The notes beneath the pieces were generated by a model. That model saw only the letters and a list, made by a program, of their open reading frames with translations, ran no database searches and was not told the DNA's origin. The translations under genes and the position numbers were made by a program. From assembly GCA_028278225.1 (NCBI GenBank), contig JANQEU010000069.1, forward strand, positions 1 to 64,000: 64,000 bases of DNA. The letters are read 5' to 3'. Positions 33,623-42,006 of the stretch are shown here, piece after piece (position 1 is the stretch's first letter; the number at the start of each line of letters is the position of its first letter). Source of the DNA: Cyclobacteriaceae bacterium (GTDB lineage: Bacteria; Bacteroidota; Bacteroidia; Cytophagales; Cyclobacteriaceae).

Positions 33623-34693
33623 TTAAGCAATCCTTGTAACTCCTAATCCGGGACAACCCGTGACGCTCATTTGACCTTTGTCCAGCTTAAATCCACCCTC
33701 CACCACATCGTGCAATACATCGAGACTTCCATCCAGATCAATGTACCTGGTATGTTTGCAGGAGAGCGCAAGGTGGAGCGCTGCCGAGATGCTCACAACA
33801 CTTTCGTCGTTGCAACCCCACATCAGATCCACTCCCGCATATTGCGCGATCTGTGCTATTTCCTGAGCGGAACGGAGACCACCGGTTTTCATCAGTTTGA
33901 TGTTGAAGATCTTCAATCCGGGACAGTTCCTGATCAGATCGACAGCATCCTGAGGGTTTTTCAGGGACTCGTCGGCGACCACCAGATCCAGTACGCTCCT
34001 GTCAAGTTGATTGGTGCGTTCCACGAAAGACTCCACGCTAAATGGTTGCTCGATCAATTCGAGCGAAACAGGATCCGAAAGGGCGACAAAGGTATTAAGG
34101 TCATCTACTGAATAACCCTGGTTGGCATCTACGCGGATCGTAAGATCCGTATGTTTCTCATTCATCCTGATCACCCGTTCAGCATCTTCTTCGGGATTGA
34201 GACCGGTCTTGACTTTGATCACCCGGAAACCCATCCCATAATATTCTTCAGTTTCCTCGATCGTTTCAGCTACATTCTTGATCCCGATGGTAACCGATGT
34301 GGGCAATGACTTGTGTTTCTGCCCGAAAAACGCACCCAGGGATACGCCAAGATGTTGGGTAAAGGCGTCATAGAGCGCAATATCTATTGCCACACTTGTA
34401 CCGGGTTTATCCTGAAACCTGTCCTGAACATCCCTCACGCAGGCGTCAAACTCCTCAATGGTTTTCCCTTTCAGAAACTCAAAATCAAGCTCATCCAGTG
34501 TTCGTATTGTATCGTCCACCGACTCTCCTACGACCATTGAACTAGGGTTAGCCGCTCCTATCCCTGTAATCCCATTCTCCAGTTCGATCTCCACAAAGGC
34601 ATTGATCACCTCAGTGACTGTCTTATAGGCAATAGTATAAGGTCTGCTGGTGCCCAGATCGTGGCTGAAAGATCGTACTTCTTTGATTTTCAT
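33623..34693 (-). CDS. Enolase-superfamily dipeptide epimerase / N-acetyl-D-Glu racemase-like (DgcA)
   Basis: The 356-residue protein has the muconate-lactonizing subgroup layout. The acid-base lysines are in FRVIKVKTGL and FNIKLMKTGG; the metal ligands are in RVDANQGY, ELIEQPF and VVADES. Members include L-Ala-D/L-Glu epimerase of murein recycling and DgcA, reported to racemise N-acetyl-D-glutamate. The gene overlaps the DUF1611/DgcN gene by 4 bp, the pairing known for DgcN-DgcA, so DgcA is my preferred reading. Dipeptide epimerase remains possible because the cluster also has a serine hydrolase and an S9 peptidase. Confidence 0.8.
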   Translation of the reverse strand: MKIKEVRSFSHDLGTSRPYTIAYKTVTEVINAFVEIELENGITGIGAANPSSMVVGESVDDTIRTLDELDFEFLKGKTIEEFDACVRDVQDRFQDKPGTSVAIDIALYDAFTQHLGVSLGAFFGQKHKSLPTSVTIGIKNVAETIEETEEYYGMGFRVIKVKTGLNPEEDAERVIRMNEKHTDLTIRVDANQGYSVDDLNTFVALSDPVSLELIEQPFSVESFVERTNQLDRSVLDLVVADESLKNPQDAVDLIRNCPGLKIFNIKLMKTGGLRSAQEIAQIAQYAGVDLMWGCNDESVVSISAALHLALSCKHTRYIDLDGSLDVLHDVVEGGFKLDKGQMSVTGCPGLGVTRIA

Positions 34694-35757
34694 TTTTTCA
34701 GGTTGATGATGGCAGACACTATGGGACCCATGTTCTCATTGAGTGGTAATACTGCCGGAATATCCGTTCGTTCTGTCAATTCTCTCCGGTATGCAGTGAC
34801 CTCCTCACCCGTCATGTCACTTACATTTAGGGTGATCCCGATCACCGTGGACCCAAGCTTTTTTATCAGATCGGCCTCATCCAGGATATCCGGGATATCC
34901 GCAGGATAGTCTTCAAGCCCTGTAAACTTTTTCCGTCCCGGAGCGTGCTGCAGGATCACGCCATCGGCTTTACCGGAAAGAATAAACTCAGAACCACAGG
35001 GACCGCTTGGGTTGCGCAAGCCGGATTGGCCTTCCATGATCAGCACATCGGGATGCTGTTCTTTCCAGCAAGAATAAAGCGCATGCTCTATTTCGCCGGA
35101 AATGAAATCATTTGGAGTTGCGTCAAACAATAACCCATATCCCGCACCCTGCATCCAGCCCGTCTGACCGGTATAAATCATGTGAGCACTAAGCCCCTGT
35201 TCTGTCAGTTCTTTTTCTAGCAACTTGGCAGTGGTCCTTTTGCCCAGGGCACAGTCCGTGCCAAGAACTGCAATTTTCAGCGAGGTAATCTCTTTTACTT
35301 TTCCTTCCCAAAAATGAAGCTCACTGAAGGGCTTTGATTTTCGTATATCGTAAATGATGTCGCCATGCTCGTAGGCCACCTCCCGGAAGTCATTGATTTC
35401 ACTGAGAGGCTCATGCAATCCATTCACAACGTGAATGCCATGCTTTAAAATTGCCCTGATGGAAGGATATAGCTCCCTGGGCAGGATACCTCCTTTGGTT
35501 GCCATCCCAATTATAGCATATTCGGGCTTTTCATATTTATTGATAAAATCATCAATGTCTGCGACAACTGGAATATTAAGCTTTTCGCCATCAACTACTT
35601 CACCGGCATCCTGTCCGACGAATTTTTCATCTATTACACCTACGATCTCAAACCGATTTGAAGTTCTTATTAACCCGTGAGCGGTCTTTGCATGAATGTC
35701 GTCCAAAAGTCCACCGGTAATAATAACTGCTTTTCCTGAAATGTGTGGCTGATCCAT
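34690..35757 (-). CDS. DUF1611-family protein, DgcN-like
   Basis: The 355-residue protein is a DUF1611 member. It has an N-terminal Rossmann-like part (AVIITGGLLDDIHAKTAHGL) and a P-loop-like C-terminal part (AVLGTDCALGKRTTAKLL, then MIYTGQTGWMQGAGYG and MEGQSGLRNPSGP). DUF1611 includes DgcN, reported to acetylate D-glutamate so that DgcA can racemise it. The 4-bp overlap with the DgcA-like gene downstream supports this reading. It is also immediately after the serine hydrolase gene (the two share base 35757). Confidence 0.8.
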   Translation of the reverse strand: MDQPHISGKAVIITGGLLDDIHAKTAHGLIRTSNRFEIVGVIDEKFVGQDAGEVVDGEKLNIPVVADIDDFINKYEKPEYAIIGMATKGGILPRELYPSIRAILKHGIHVVNGLHEPLSEINDFREVAYEHGDIIYDIRKSKPFSELHFWEGKVKEITSLKIAVLGTDCALGKRTTAKLLEKELTEQGLSAHMIYTGQTGWMQGAGYGLLFDATPNDFISGEIEHALYSCWKEQHPDVLIMEGQSGLRNPSGPCGSEFILSGKADGVILQHAPGRKKFTGLEDYPADIPDILDEADLIKKLGSTVIGITLNVSDMTGEEVTAYRRELTERTDIPAVLPLNENMGPIVSAIINLKK

Positions 35758-37001
35758 TATTCGTAGAGTGATTGAAAGTATGAAAAATCCGGTCTGACAG
35801 GACGATCCCTGTCCAGTTCATAGTTATAAATTTTTCGTCCCAATTGTTTCATGAACGGAAATCCGACCTCATCATATTCATAATTCCCATCATTATAGAT
35901 CTGGTTCGAATTGACGTGTATGACTGCACTTAAAAAGAACTCTATTCCGTTTTCCATGTCAATGATATAGGCATTGTCAATAAGATAGCCATAGGCATCT
36001 CCAACTTTGTTGAAAATCCTGATATGTCTCGGCATTTCTCCCTCTTCAGCTCCAAACAGCAGAAATTTCACCCAGGCATCCGGGTACTTCGATCCATCCT
36101 GATAGGTGGCGAGGTCGGATTCTCCAGGAAAGATTGACATATACTTATAAATGAAATCATAATCCGATCTGGTCAGATCAAATGATCCATCCTCAAACTG
36201 CTCCGGGAAGAAAAGGGCCAGAAGCAGATTATGCTGGTCGATAAGGTGAAAATAATTTTTATAGGCAAAGTCGAATGGTTCATTGATTAATGAATCATTC
36301 CTGATAAAACCTTTCCCCCTGAGTATAGGGCTTTCCGGGTTTTCAATACCTTTTGAAACAATCAGCGGCTGGCTATAAATCAATGAATCCCCGATCAGGA
36401 ATCTAACAGGATTTGTTGTCAGGTTTTCTTCTCTTGTTCTGGGCCTGGGCACGTACTCGCTAAGCCGGTGGTTTATCCTTGTATTTGTATATCCTTTGGA
36501 TATCATTGCCTTGTTGAAGTAGTCCTGCCCGAGGAATTCGTACAATCTGTTGTAAGCCTCGTTGTCAGAAACAAGAAGGATCTTTTTGATGTAATGACCC
36601 ACTGACGGCTTCCAATTTTCTGATGTGCTATCCGTATGGAACGACCGTTGATTTGACGCTGCACTGTCTGTGAGCATTGTCGCATTTTTATCCAGTCCCT
36701 CGATCCCAAGATCCTTTAGTTTCTCAAGTGATAACAACGCGGCCGGAAGTTTCACTGTGGAAGCCGGATAAAAATATCTGAAAGTGTCCGGTTGATAGGA
36801 AAATGTTTTGAATGCAGGCTCCTGCCGGGAATCTCTGTCAACCTGCGTATAAATGATCCGGACCTCGTGAGCCGGGTTATTTGTGATAGATGACAGGTAC
36901 GGATCATTTGCAATTAGTTGCGAAAGAACGTCCTCTTCTTTCTTACATGCCAGAAGGGATAATCCAGCCAGGCACAACAGACTTAGATAATTTATTTTCA
37001 A
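35757..37001 (-). CDS. Penicillin-binding-type serine hydrolase lipoprotein (beta-lactamase fold)
   Basis: The 414-residue protein has a lipoprotein signal ending L-L-A-C (lipidation at Cys19). The class A beta-lactamase/PBP motifs are present: SxxK with Ser81 and Lys84 (ASTVKLPAAL), SDN at 145-147 and a KTG-like KVG followed by DAYGYLID. Such proteins bind or hydrolyse beta-lactams or D-amino-acid peptide bonds. The variant third motif argues against a classical beta-lactamase and for a D-Ala or D-Glu peptide hydrolase. It is the first gene of the minus-strand cluster that ends with the S9 peptidase. Confidence 0.8.
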   Translation of the reverse strand: MKINYLSLLCLAGLSLLACKKEEDVLSQLIANDPYLSSITNNPAHEVRIIYTQVDRDSRQEPAFKTFSYQPDTFRYFYPASTVKLPAALLSLEKLKDLGIEGLDKNATMLTDSAASNQRSFHTDSTSENWKPSVGHYIKKILLVSDNEAYNRLYEFLGQDYFNKAMISKGYTNTRINHRLSEYVPRPRTREENLTTNPVRFLIGDSLIYSQPLIVSKGIENPESPILRGKGFIRNDSLINEPFDFAYKNYFHLIDQHNLLLALFFPEQFEDGSFDLTRSDYDFIYKYMSIFPGESDLATYQDGSKYPDAWVKFLLFGAEEGEMPRHIRIFNKVGDAYGYLIDNAYIIDMENGIEFFLSAVIHVNSNQIYNDGNYEYDEVGFPFMKQLGRKIYNYELDRDRPVRPDFSYFQSLYE

Positions 37002-37062
37002 CGGGTCCTGAATTTGAAAAAGTGAAGATATTCATGATCTTTTGTATTGCAAAGAACAAATT

Positions 37063-38022
37063 ATGAATCGCATTGATCGCTTAAATGCAGTTATGATCCA
37101 TCTACAGAGCAAGCCACGTGTGACGCTCAATGAGCTGGAGGAAAGATTTTCACTGACACGGAGGACATTGTTCAGGGATATCAGGGCACTGATGGATGCC
37201 GGTATTCCCATAGGCGGTGACGCGGGTCAGGGATATTTTATTGTTGAGGGTTATCACCTTCCGCCTGTGGTTTTCAACAAGGAAGAAGCTTCGGCAATTT
37301 TGCTGGGTGCCAAGCTAATCGAGCATAATGCCGATGCCAATACTTCTTTAAGTTTCCAAAATGCGCTTACGAAAGTAAAAGCAGTTTTGCGCTATGCAGA
37401 TAAGGAGTTTCTTGACGACCTTGAGAAAAGGATAACAATTATACCATCTCCAAGTATTTCAAACCAGGGGTTTCCTGACTCGCACATGTCGGAAATCCAA
37501 TACGCCATCGCATCGAAAAGAACGATTCGAATGTCTTATTACTCTAATTACAACGACACCATCACTGATCGCGAAATCGAGCCTCTAGGTATGGTTTATT
37601 ACACCAATCGCTGGCACCTGATCGGTTTCTGCCGGCTGAGACAAGGCCTGAGAGACTTCAGGACGGACAGAATTCAAAAGCTGCATTTGACAGCGAATAC
37701 ATTCGACCCTTCAAAAAATCCCAATTACCTGGATTTCCTGATGGATATGATAACGGGAACAGATGCAAAGGAAGTTACCGTTGAATTCACCAAAGAGGTA
37801 TCAAGATTTATCAGTGACCAGCGTTACAACTATGGATTTGTAGAGGAAAAAGTCCATGACAAAACCATCGAAATGCGGTTCCTTACGCCTTCCTACCGCT
37901 GGATAGCCCGGTGGTTACTGACCATTGGAAAACATGCGAAGATCATTGCTCCTGCCGAATTGAAGGAAACATGTGCTGATCTATCACGTGAATCTTATGA
38001 GCATTTTCAATTGAAATCGTGA
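37063..38022 (+). CDS. YafY/WYL-domain transcriptional regulator
   Basis: With the ATG at 37063 the protein has 319 residues. The N-terminal winged helix (LEERFSLTRRTLFRDIRALM, GIPIGGDAGQGYFI) is followed by a WYL domain (about 140-215, with YYTNRWHLIGFCRLRQGLRD) and a C-terminal WCX extension. The frame opens earlier at a TTG at 37042, which I do not use. WYL regulators bind small ligands or nucleotides and often control adjacent genes. The three small genes downstream on the same strand and a perfect palindrome at 38153-38172 make them the likely targets. Confidence 0.85.
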   Translation: MNRIDRLNAVMIHLQSKPRVTLNELEERFSLTRRTLFRDIRALMDAGIPIGGDAGQGYFIVEGYHLPPVVFNKEEASAILLGAKLIEHNADANTSLSFQNALTKVKAVLRYADKEFLDDLEKRITIIPSPSISNQGFPDSHMSEIQYAIASKRTIRMSYYSNYNDTITDREIEPLGMVYYTNRWHLIGFCRLRQGLRDFRTDRIQKLHLTANTFDPSKNPNYLDFLMDMITGTDAKEVTVEFTKEVSRFISDQRYNYGFVEEKVHDKTIEMRFLTPSYRWIARWLLTIGKHAKIIAPAELKETCADLSRESYEHFQLKS

Positions 38023-38152
38023 TTATCAGGAATTCCAGGGGTGCTTTGGGATATAAGGTTTTCGAAGCGTGCCGAGGAAGTTTCCGGTCATTTGCCCCCC
38101 TGCATTACTTAGGATCAAATCTTCAAAGAATTTTTTAACATTCCCCAAACAC

Positions 38153-38172
38153 AGTGACATAGGGCTGTCACT
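38153..38172. promoter_or_regulatory. Inverted repeat, probable operator for the ABM/GyrI-like genes
   Basis: AGTGACA (38153-38159) and TGTCACT (38166-38172) are perfect inverted arms around TAGGGC, 44 bp upstream of the first ABM-like gene. The core resembles sites found near WYL/YafY-regulated genes. The WYL regulator gene just upstream is the natural candidate to bind it. Confidence 0.5.
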
Positions 38173-38215
38173 CTCCCCGGTTCCTTTGTAAATGAAACTT
38201 AAAATTTATTTACAA

Positions 38216-38512
38216 ATGGAAAACTCTAAAATCACAGAAGTAGTTGTGTATACCTTAAAATCCAGCTCTGAGCACGAAGTCGATTACGTTCAGAAAATCG
38301 TGAAAGACTGCCTTGAGACCTGCGATGGCTTTGTCGGGGTACGCTCCCTTCAGGGCGCAAAGAATCCGCTTGAACTGGTGGATCTTGTTTCCTGGGATTC
38401 GGTAGAAAACGCCAGCGCCGCCCAGGCCAAGTTTGAAAGGCATCCTGCATACCCCGATCTGATGAAGCATCTGGCTGAAATGAAGTATTCAGGTCATTTC
38501 ATTAATAATTAA
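38216..38512 (+). CDS. ABM-like small protein (ferredoxin-like dimeric barrel)
   Basis: With the ATG at 38216 the protein has 98 residues and aligns over its length with the next gene: EVVVYTLKSS..., GFVGVRSLQGAK..., DLVSWDSVENASAAQ. The layout is that of the antibiotic biosynthesis monooxygenase (ABM) superfamily of dimeric alpha/beta barrels. An upstream ATG at 38192 is also possible. Its role is unknown; small ABM proteins can be monooxygenases or ligand binders. The next gene starts 29 bp downstream and appears to be a tandem duplicate. Confidence 0.7.
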   Translation: MENSKITEVVVYTLKSSSEHEVDYVQKIVKDCLETCDGFVGVRSLQGAKNPLELVDLVSWDSVENASAAQAKFERHPAYPDLMKHLAEMKYSGHFINN

Positions 38513-38541
38513 TTGAAGGTCCGAACTAAAAGCCAAAACGC

Positions 38542-38877
38542 ATGGAACAAAAAGCCGGAACCATAGAAGTCGTCATTTATGAGACTAAAGACGAATTTTC
38601 GCAAGAGGAAACCCAAAAAGCATTGTTGTCTTTGAATGATTGCATTCAGCATTACCCGGGATTCCTGGGTAGAAAACTTTGCCGGGACGCCCATGGCAAA
38701 TGGATGGACCTGGTTTACTGGACGAACCAGGATGCTGCCTTAAAGGCTGCAGAGGATGTCATGAAAAATCCTGCTGCTCTTAAGGTTTTTAACCGGATCA
38801 ATGAGGAAACCATGCAGATGTTTCACTTCAACGTAATAGAAGATTTTGTTAACAAACCCCTAAACCAAGTATTATGA
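38542..38877 (+). CDS. ABM-like small protein, tandem paralogue
   Basis: The 111-residue protein matches its upstream neighbour in layout (EVVIYETKDEF, PGFLGRKLCRDAHGKWMDLV, YWTNQDAALKAAEDV). It is of the ABM dimeric-barrel type. Its stop overlaps the start of the GyrI-like gene by 4 bp, so the three are probably one operon. No catalytic role can be read from the sequence. Confidence 0.7.
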   Translation: MEQKAGTIEVVIYETKDEFSQEETQKALLSLNDCIQHYPGFLGRKLCRDAHGKWMDLVYWTNQDAALKAAEDVMKNPAALKVFNRINEETMQMFHFNVIEDFVNKPLNQVL

Positions 38878-39494
38878 TTGCCATTGAAAAATTAGATTTA
38901 GCCAAGTCCGACCCTAATTACTACAAAGCCGGTAAAGATCCGGAAATCAGGGATCTGGATGCTTATTATTATTTATCAATCGAAGGACAATCGAGTCCTG
39001 AAGATCCCAAATTCCACACTGCCATGGAAAAATTGTATTCGGTGGCGTATGGGATAAAGTTCCTTCTTAAGGCCGAGGACTGTGATTTTACGGTTCCAAA
39101 AATGGAAGGATTCTGGTTTGTGAAGGGAGGAGTGGAAAATCAGGCGGAATTCGAGAACACACCGCGGGATGAATGGTGCTGGAAAATTATCATCAGGATG
39201 CCGGATTTCGTGGAAGAGACACATTATTTCAGAGCTGTAGAAACAGCCAGGGTGAAAAAAGGAATGGAAGGAATTGATGAAGTGAAATTTGAACTGATCA
39301 ATGAAGGGCGCGTAGTTCAATTACTTCATATCGGTTCCTATAAAAATGAAGGTGAAAATATCAAAAAGTTGCACCGGTTCATAGCAGATGAAGGTCTGCA
39401 AATCGCAGGTTATCATCATGAAATTTATCTATCCGATGCGAGACGGACCCCGGAGGATAAACTAAAAACAATAATCAGATACGCCGTGAAGTAG
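38874..39494 (+). CDS. GyrI-like small-molecule-binding protein
   Basis: The 206-residue protein resembles the GyrI-like domain (BmrR/SoxS-type effector fold): KFHTAMEKLYSVAYGIKF in the first half, DEVKFELINEGRVVQLLHIG in the second half and a closing IYLSDARRTPEDKLKTI. GyrI-like proteins bind hydrophobic or cyclic ligands, and some hydrolyse them. It has no DNA-binding domain. The preceding ABM-like pair and the WYL regulator suggest an inducible response to a small molecule. Confidence 0.8.
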   Translation: MIAIEKLDLAKSDPNYYKAGKDPEIRDLDAYYYLSIEGQSSPEDPKFHTAMEKLYSVAYGIKFLLKAEDCDFTVPKMEGFWFVKGGVENQAEFENTPRDEWCWKIIIRMPDFVEETHYFRAVETARVKKGMEGIDEVKFELINEGRVVQLLHIGSYKNEGENIKKLHRFIADEGLQIAGYHHEIYLSDARRTPEDKLKTIIRYAVK

Positions 39495-39529
39495 GTTTGT
39501 GATAATAATAACTTGAAAGTATCCGGATC

Positions 39530-39639
39530 AGGATGGCCTTAAAAAAGACTTGCCGGAATGTTGTTTCGGCTGAGAGCATCAGGTTTAGACGGAAGACACC
39601 TATTTACCTGATAATACAGAAGTGTTTTAAGGCCATCCT
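39530..39639. other. Structured inverted-repeat element between convergent genes
   Basis: AGGATGGCCTTAAAA (39530-39544) and TTTTAAGGCCATCCT (39625-39639) are perfect 15-bp inverted repeats, 80 bp apart. A nested pair, ATCAGGT (39578-39584) and ACCTGAT (39606-39612), and a weaker GCCG/CGGC stem sit in the loop. It could be a bidirectional terminator, a structured RNA or a MITE. Confidence 0.6.
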
Positions 39640-39641
39640 AT

Positions 39642-41813
39642 TTATGTAGGTACCTCGGAGGTTTGTGCCTCGATGCTTGCCGGTAAATAAATCACAAAAG
39701 CAGTACCCTGGTCAGTAGAAGATTCAATTACCAGTTCGCCAGAGTGTTTCTTGATAATACTCTGTGAGATGTATAAGCCCAATCCGGTTCCTTTTCCGGG
39801 TTCTTTGGTTGTAAAAAAAGGCTCAAATATCTGTGCGAAATTTTTGGCCTCAATACCAGATCCATTATCTATGATGGAAATTACAATTTGCTTGTTGACA
39901 AGCTCCCCCGCTATTCTGACGACTCCTTTCCGATTGGGCGGAATGGCGTCAACAGCGTTGCCCAGCAGATTGATAACCACCTGATTTAATTCTGCGGGAT
40001 TTCCTTTTACAATCAGTCCGTGACTAAGCTTTTCATGGAATTCAATTTTGGGATTGACCTTCTGCAGCAGGTTTATGGTTGATCCTATTATTTCTTTGAA
40101 ATCAAAAATCTCGATAGCCTCTATATCGCCTTTTGGCGTGATATCCATCAGGTTTCTGATTATTGAAGTTGCTTTTTTTGCCCCTTGTCCAACATCATCG
40201 AGCAGAGATTCTATCTCATCCAGGATTGGTTCTATTTCTCCGGATCTGTCCCCCCGCGCGTGGTGTTTTATGTCTTTCAGGTCCTGCTTGATTGGATCGA
40301 TGATACCTCCAATGATATTCAACGGATTATTTAGTTCATGGGCCAGGCCGGCTGTCAAGATCCCAATACTGGCCATCTTTTCGGATTCTATCAACTGGGA
40401 TTGTGTGTTTCTCAACCGTTGCAATGTTTCACTCAATTCACGATTGCGTTTCCGTGCTTCCCTGTTTGCGGTTTTCACCTCATCAGACTGCATGCGAATC
40501 TCTTCTTTCTGCTCCAGGATTTCCGAATTGAGAGATTTCAGCTGCTTGTTTGTACGGTTCTTGCTTATCAGAATGTAAATCAGAAAGACAATAACGATCA
40601 ATGAAAACATCAGGACGGCAAAAACGAAACGTGCATTAAGTTCCTGCCTTTTCAATTCCTCCTCCTGCAATGCCCTGTCTCTCCTCAGACTTTCCGTCTC
40701 GAACTTCAAAATAATCTGCGAAATCTCATGTGATTTAAAAGATTCGTTCAGGCTATCCGTAAGATCATTGTACTTCTTATAGTTCCTCAGGGCGGAAGTG
40801 TAATCGCCATTTAAGCTGTCCAGTCTCACCCTGTGATAATAGTTATCTGTAATTTCAAAAAGGAGATTGTTCTCTAAGGCAATATCCCTTGCTGCATTCA
40901 AATGTATTTCCGCAGCTTTCAATTCGTTGTAATCAAGATTAACCACAACCATCGAATTGAGGGTTGCGGCCTGACCTTTTTTGTCTCCGGTTTCATCCTG
41001 CATGTTAAATGCACTCCGGTAATTTGAAATGGCCGAGTCACGTTCTCCTGTTTTGGCGTAGAAGTTTCCCAAGTAGTAGTGAGCTTTGCTCAGAAAAACA
41101 TTGTTCTCAATTGATTTGCAATAAGATATCGCATTTTGGAGGTTTTCCATGCTTTCATCGAGCCTGTCCTGGTTCAGGTAAACATCACCCAATTCAGCGT
41201 AATTGGCGCAGATAACCAGATCATTTTGAATTCGCCTGCCGATCTCCATTGCTTCTTCCAGGTACATAAGTGCTTCCTGATAATTTCTCATGCGCTTGTA
41301 GATGACCCCGACGTTCGTGGAGATAATTGCTACATTAGTCAGGTCACCCAATTCGGCGAAAGTCCTGTACGCTTCAAAGGACTTTTCCAGGCTGTATGCA
41401 TATTGATACCTGTCCGCATAGACCACCGCAGTATTACTGATGATCTTGGCGCTCAGCGAGTCGTCACCAATGCGGTCCGATATCCTCTTTGCCAGATCCT
41501 GATAAAGTAAACTGGAATCGTACCTGGACATCTTCCAATATGCAAGTCCAATATTTTTAAATGCTATTGCTCTCTCACGTTCAATACTCTCAGGTAAGCT
41601 GTCTATTACTCTCAGGGCCTCCCATGACCGTTCAACCGTCTGAATAGGATAGGAATTATGGAGTTCATAAGCAATTTGATTGATCAATGACACCCTGGTG
41701 GAGTCGTCCGTCGCCGCCGAAAGATATTTTTCCAATTCCCCGACCTTCTGATTTTGAGCATAAATCAGACTTCCGGCGGTCCAGAGGATAATTGCTAAGA
41801 CCTTCCTAATCAT
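39642..41813 (-). CDS. TPR-repeat sensor histidine kinase
   Basis: The 723-residue protein has a signal peptide, about seven tetratricopeptide repeats (to about 380), a membrane helix near 398-420, a coiled coil (about 425-480), a HisKA dimerisation domain with the phospho-acceptor His near 490 (GLAHELNNPLNI), and a HATPase domain with N, G1 and G2 boxes (NLLGNAVDAIP, DNGSGI, GKGTGLGLYISQSI). TPR-sensor kinases are abundant in Bacteroidota. No response regulator is adjacent, so this is an orphan kinase. The signal is unknown; the TPR array probably faces the periplasm and binds protein or peptide. Confidence 0.9.
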   Translation of the reverse strand: MIRKVLAIILWTAGSLIYAQNQKVGELEKYLSAATDDSTRVSLINQIAYELHNSYPIQTVERSWEALRVIDSLPESIERERAIAFKNIGLAYWKMSRYDSSLLYQDLAKRISDRIGDDSLSAKIISNTAVVYADRYQYAYSLEKSFEAYRTFAELGDLTNVAIISTNVGVIYKRMRNYQEALMYLEEAMEIGRRIQNDLVICANYAELGDVYLNQDRLDESMENLQNAISYCKSIENNVFLSKAHYYLGNFYAKTGERDSAISNYRSAFNMQDETGDKKGQAATLNSMVVVNLDYNELKAAEIHLNAARDIALENNLLFEITDNYYHRVRLDSLNGDYTSALRNYKKYNDLTDSLNESFKSHEISQIILKFETESLRRDRALQEEELKRQELNARFVFAVLMFSLIVIVFLIYILISKNRTNKQLKSLNSEILEQKEEIRMQSDEVKTANREARKRNRELSETLQRLRNTQSQLIESEKMASIGILTAGLAHELNNPLNIIGGIIDPIKQDLKDIKHHARGDRSGEIEPILDEIESLLDDVGQGAKKATSIIRNLMDITPKGDIEAIEIFDFKEIIGSTINLLQKVNPKIEFHEKLSHGLIVKGNPAELNQVVINLLGNAVDAIPPNRKGVVRIAGELVNKQIVISIIDNGSGIEAKNFAQIFEPFFTTKEPGKGTGLGLYISQSIIKKHSGELVIESSTDQGTAFVIYLPASIEAQTSEVPT

Positions 41814-42006
41814 CGGGCTGAGTTGATTGAAAATATCACTTTAAATATAATGGGTATAACTATCCAATATACAATCAAAGATAGTGAAGGGAGGATTTTC
41901 TCTTAATAACCTGGAAATGGCTAATCCCACTCCCGTAAAAACAGATTTGCAATTACCGGACTGCGCCTGCTTTTTCAAAAGTCAACTACTCAGAAAAAGA
42001 TCGGGA

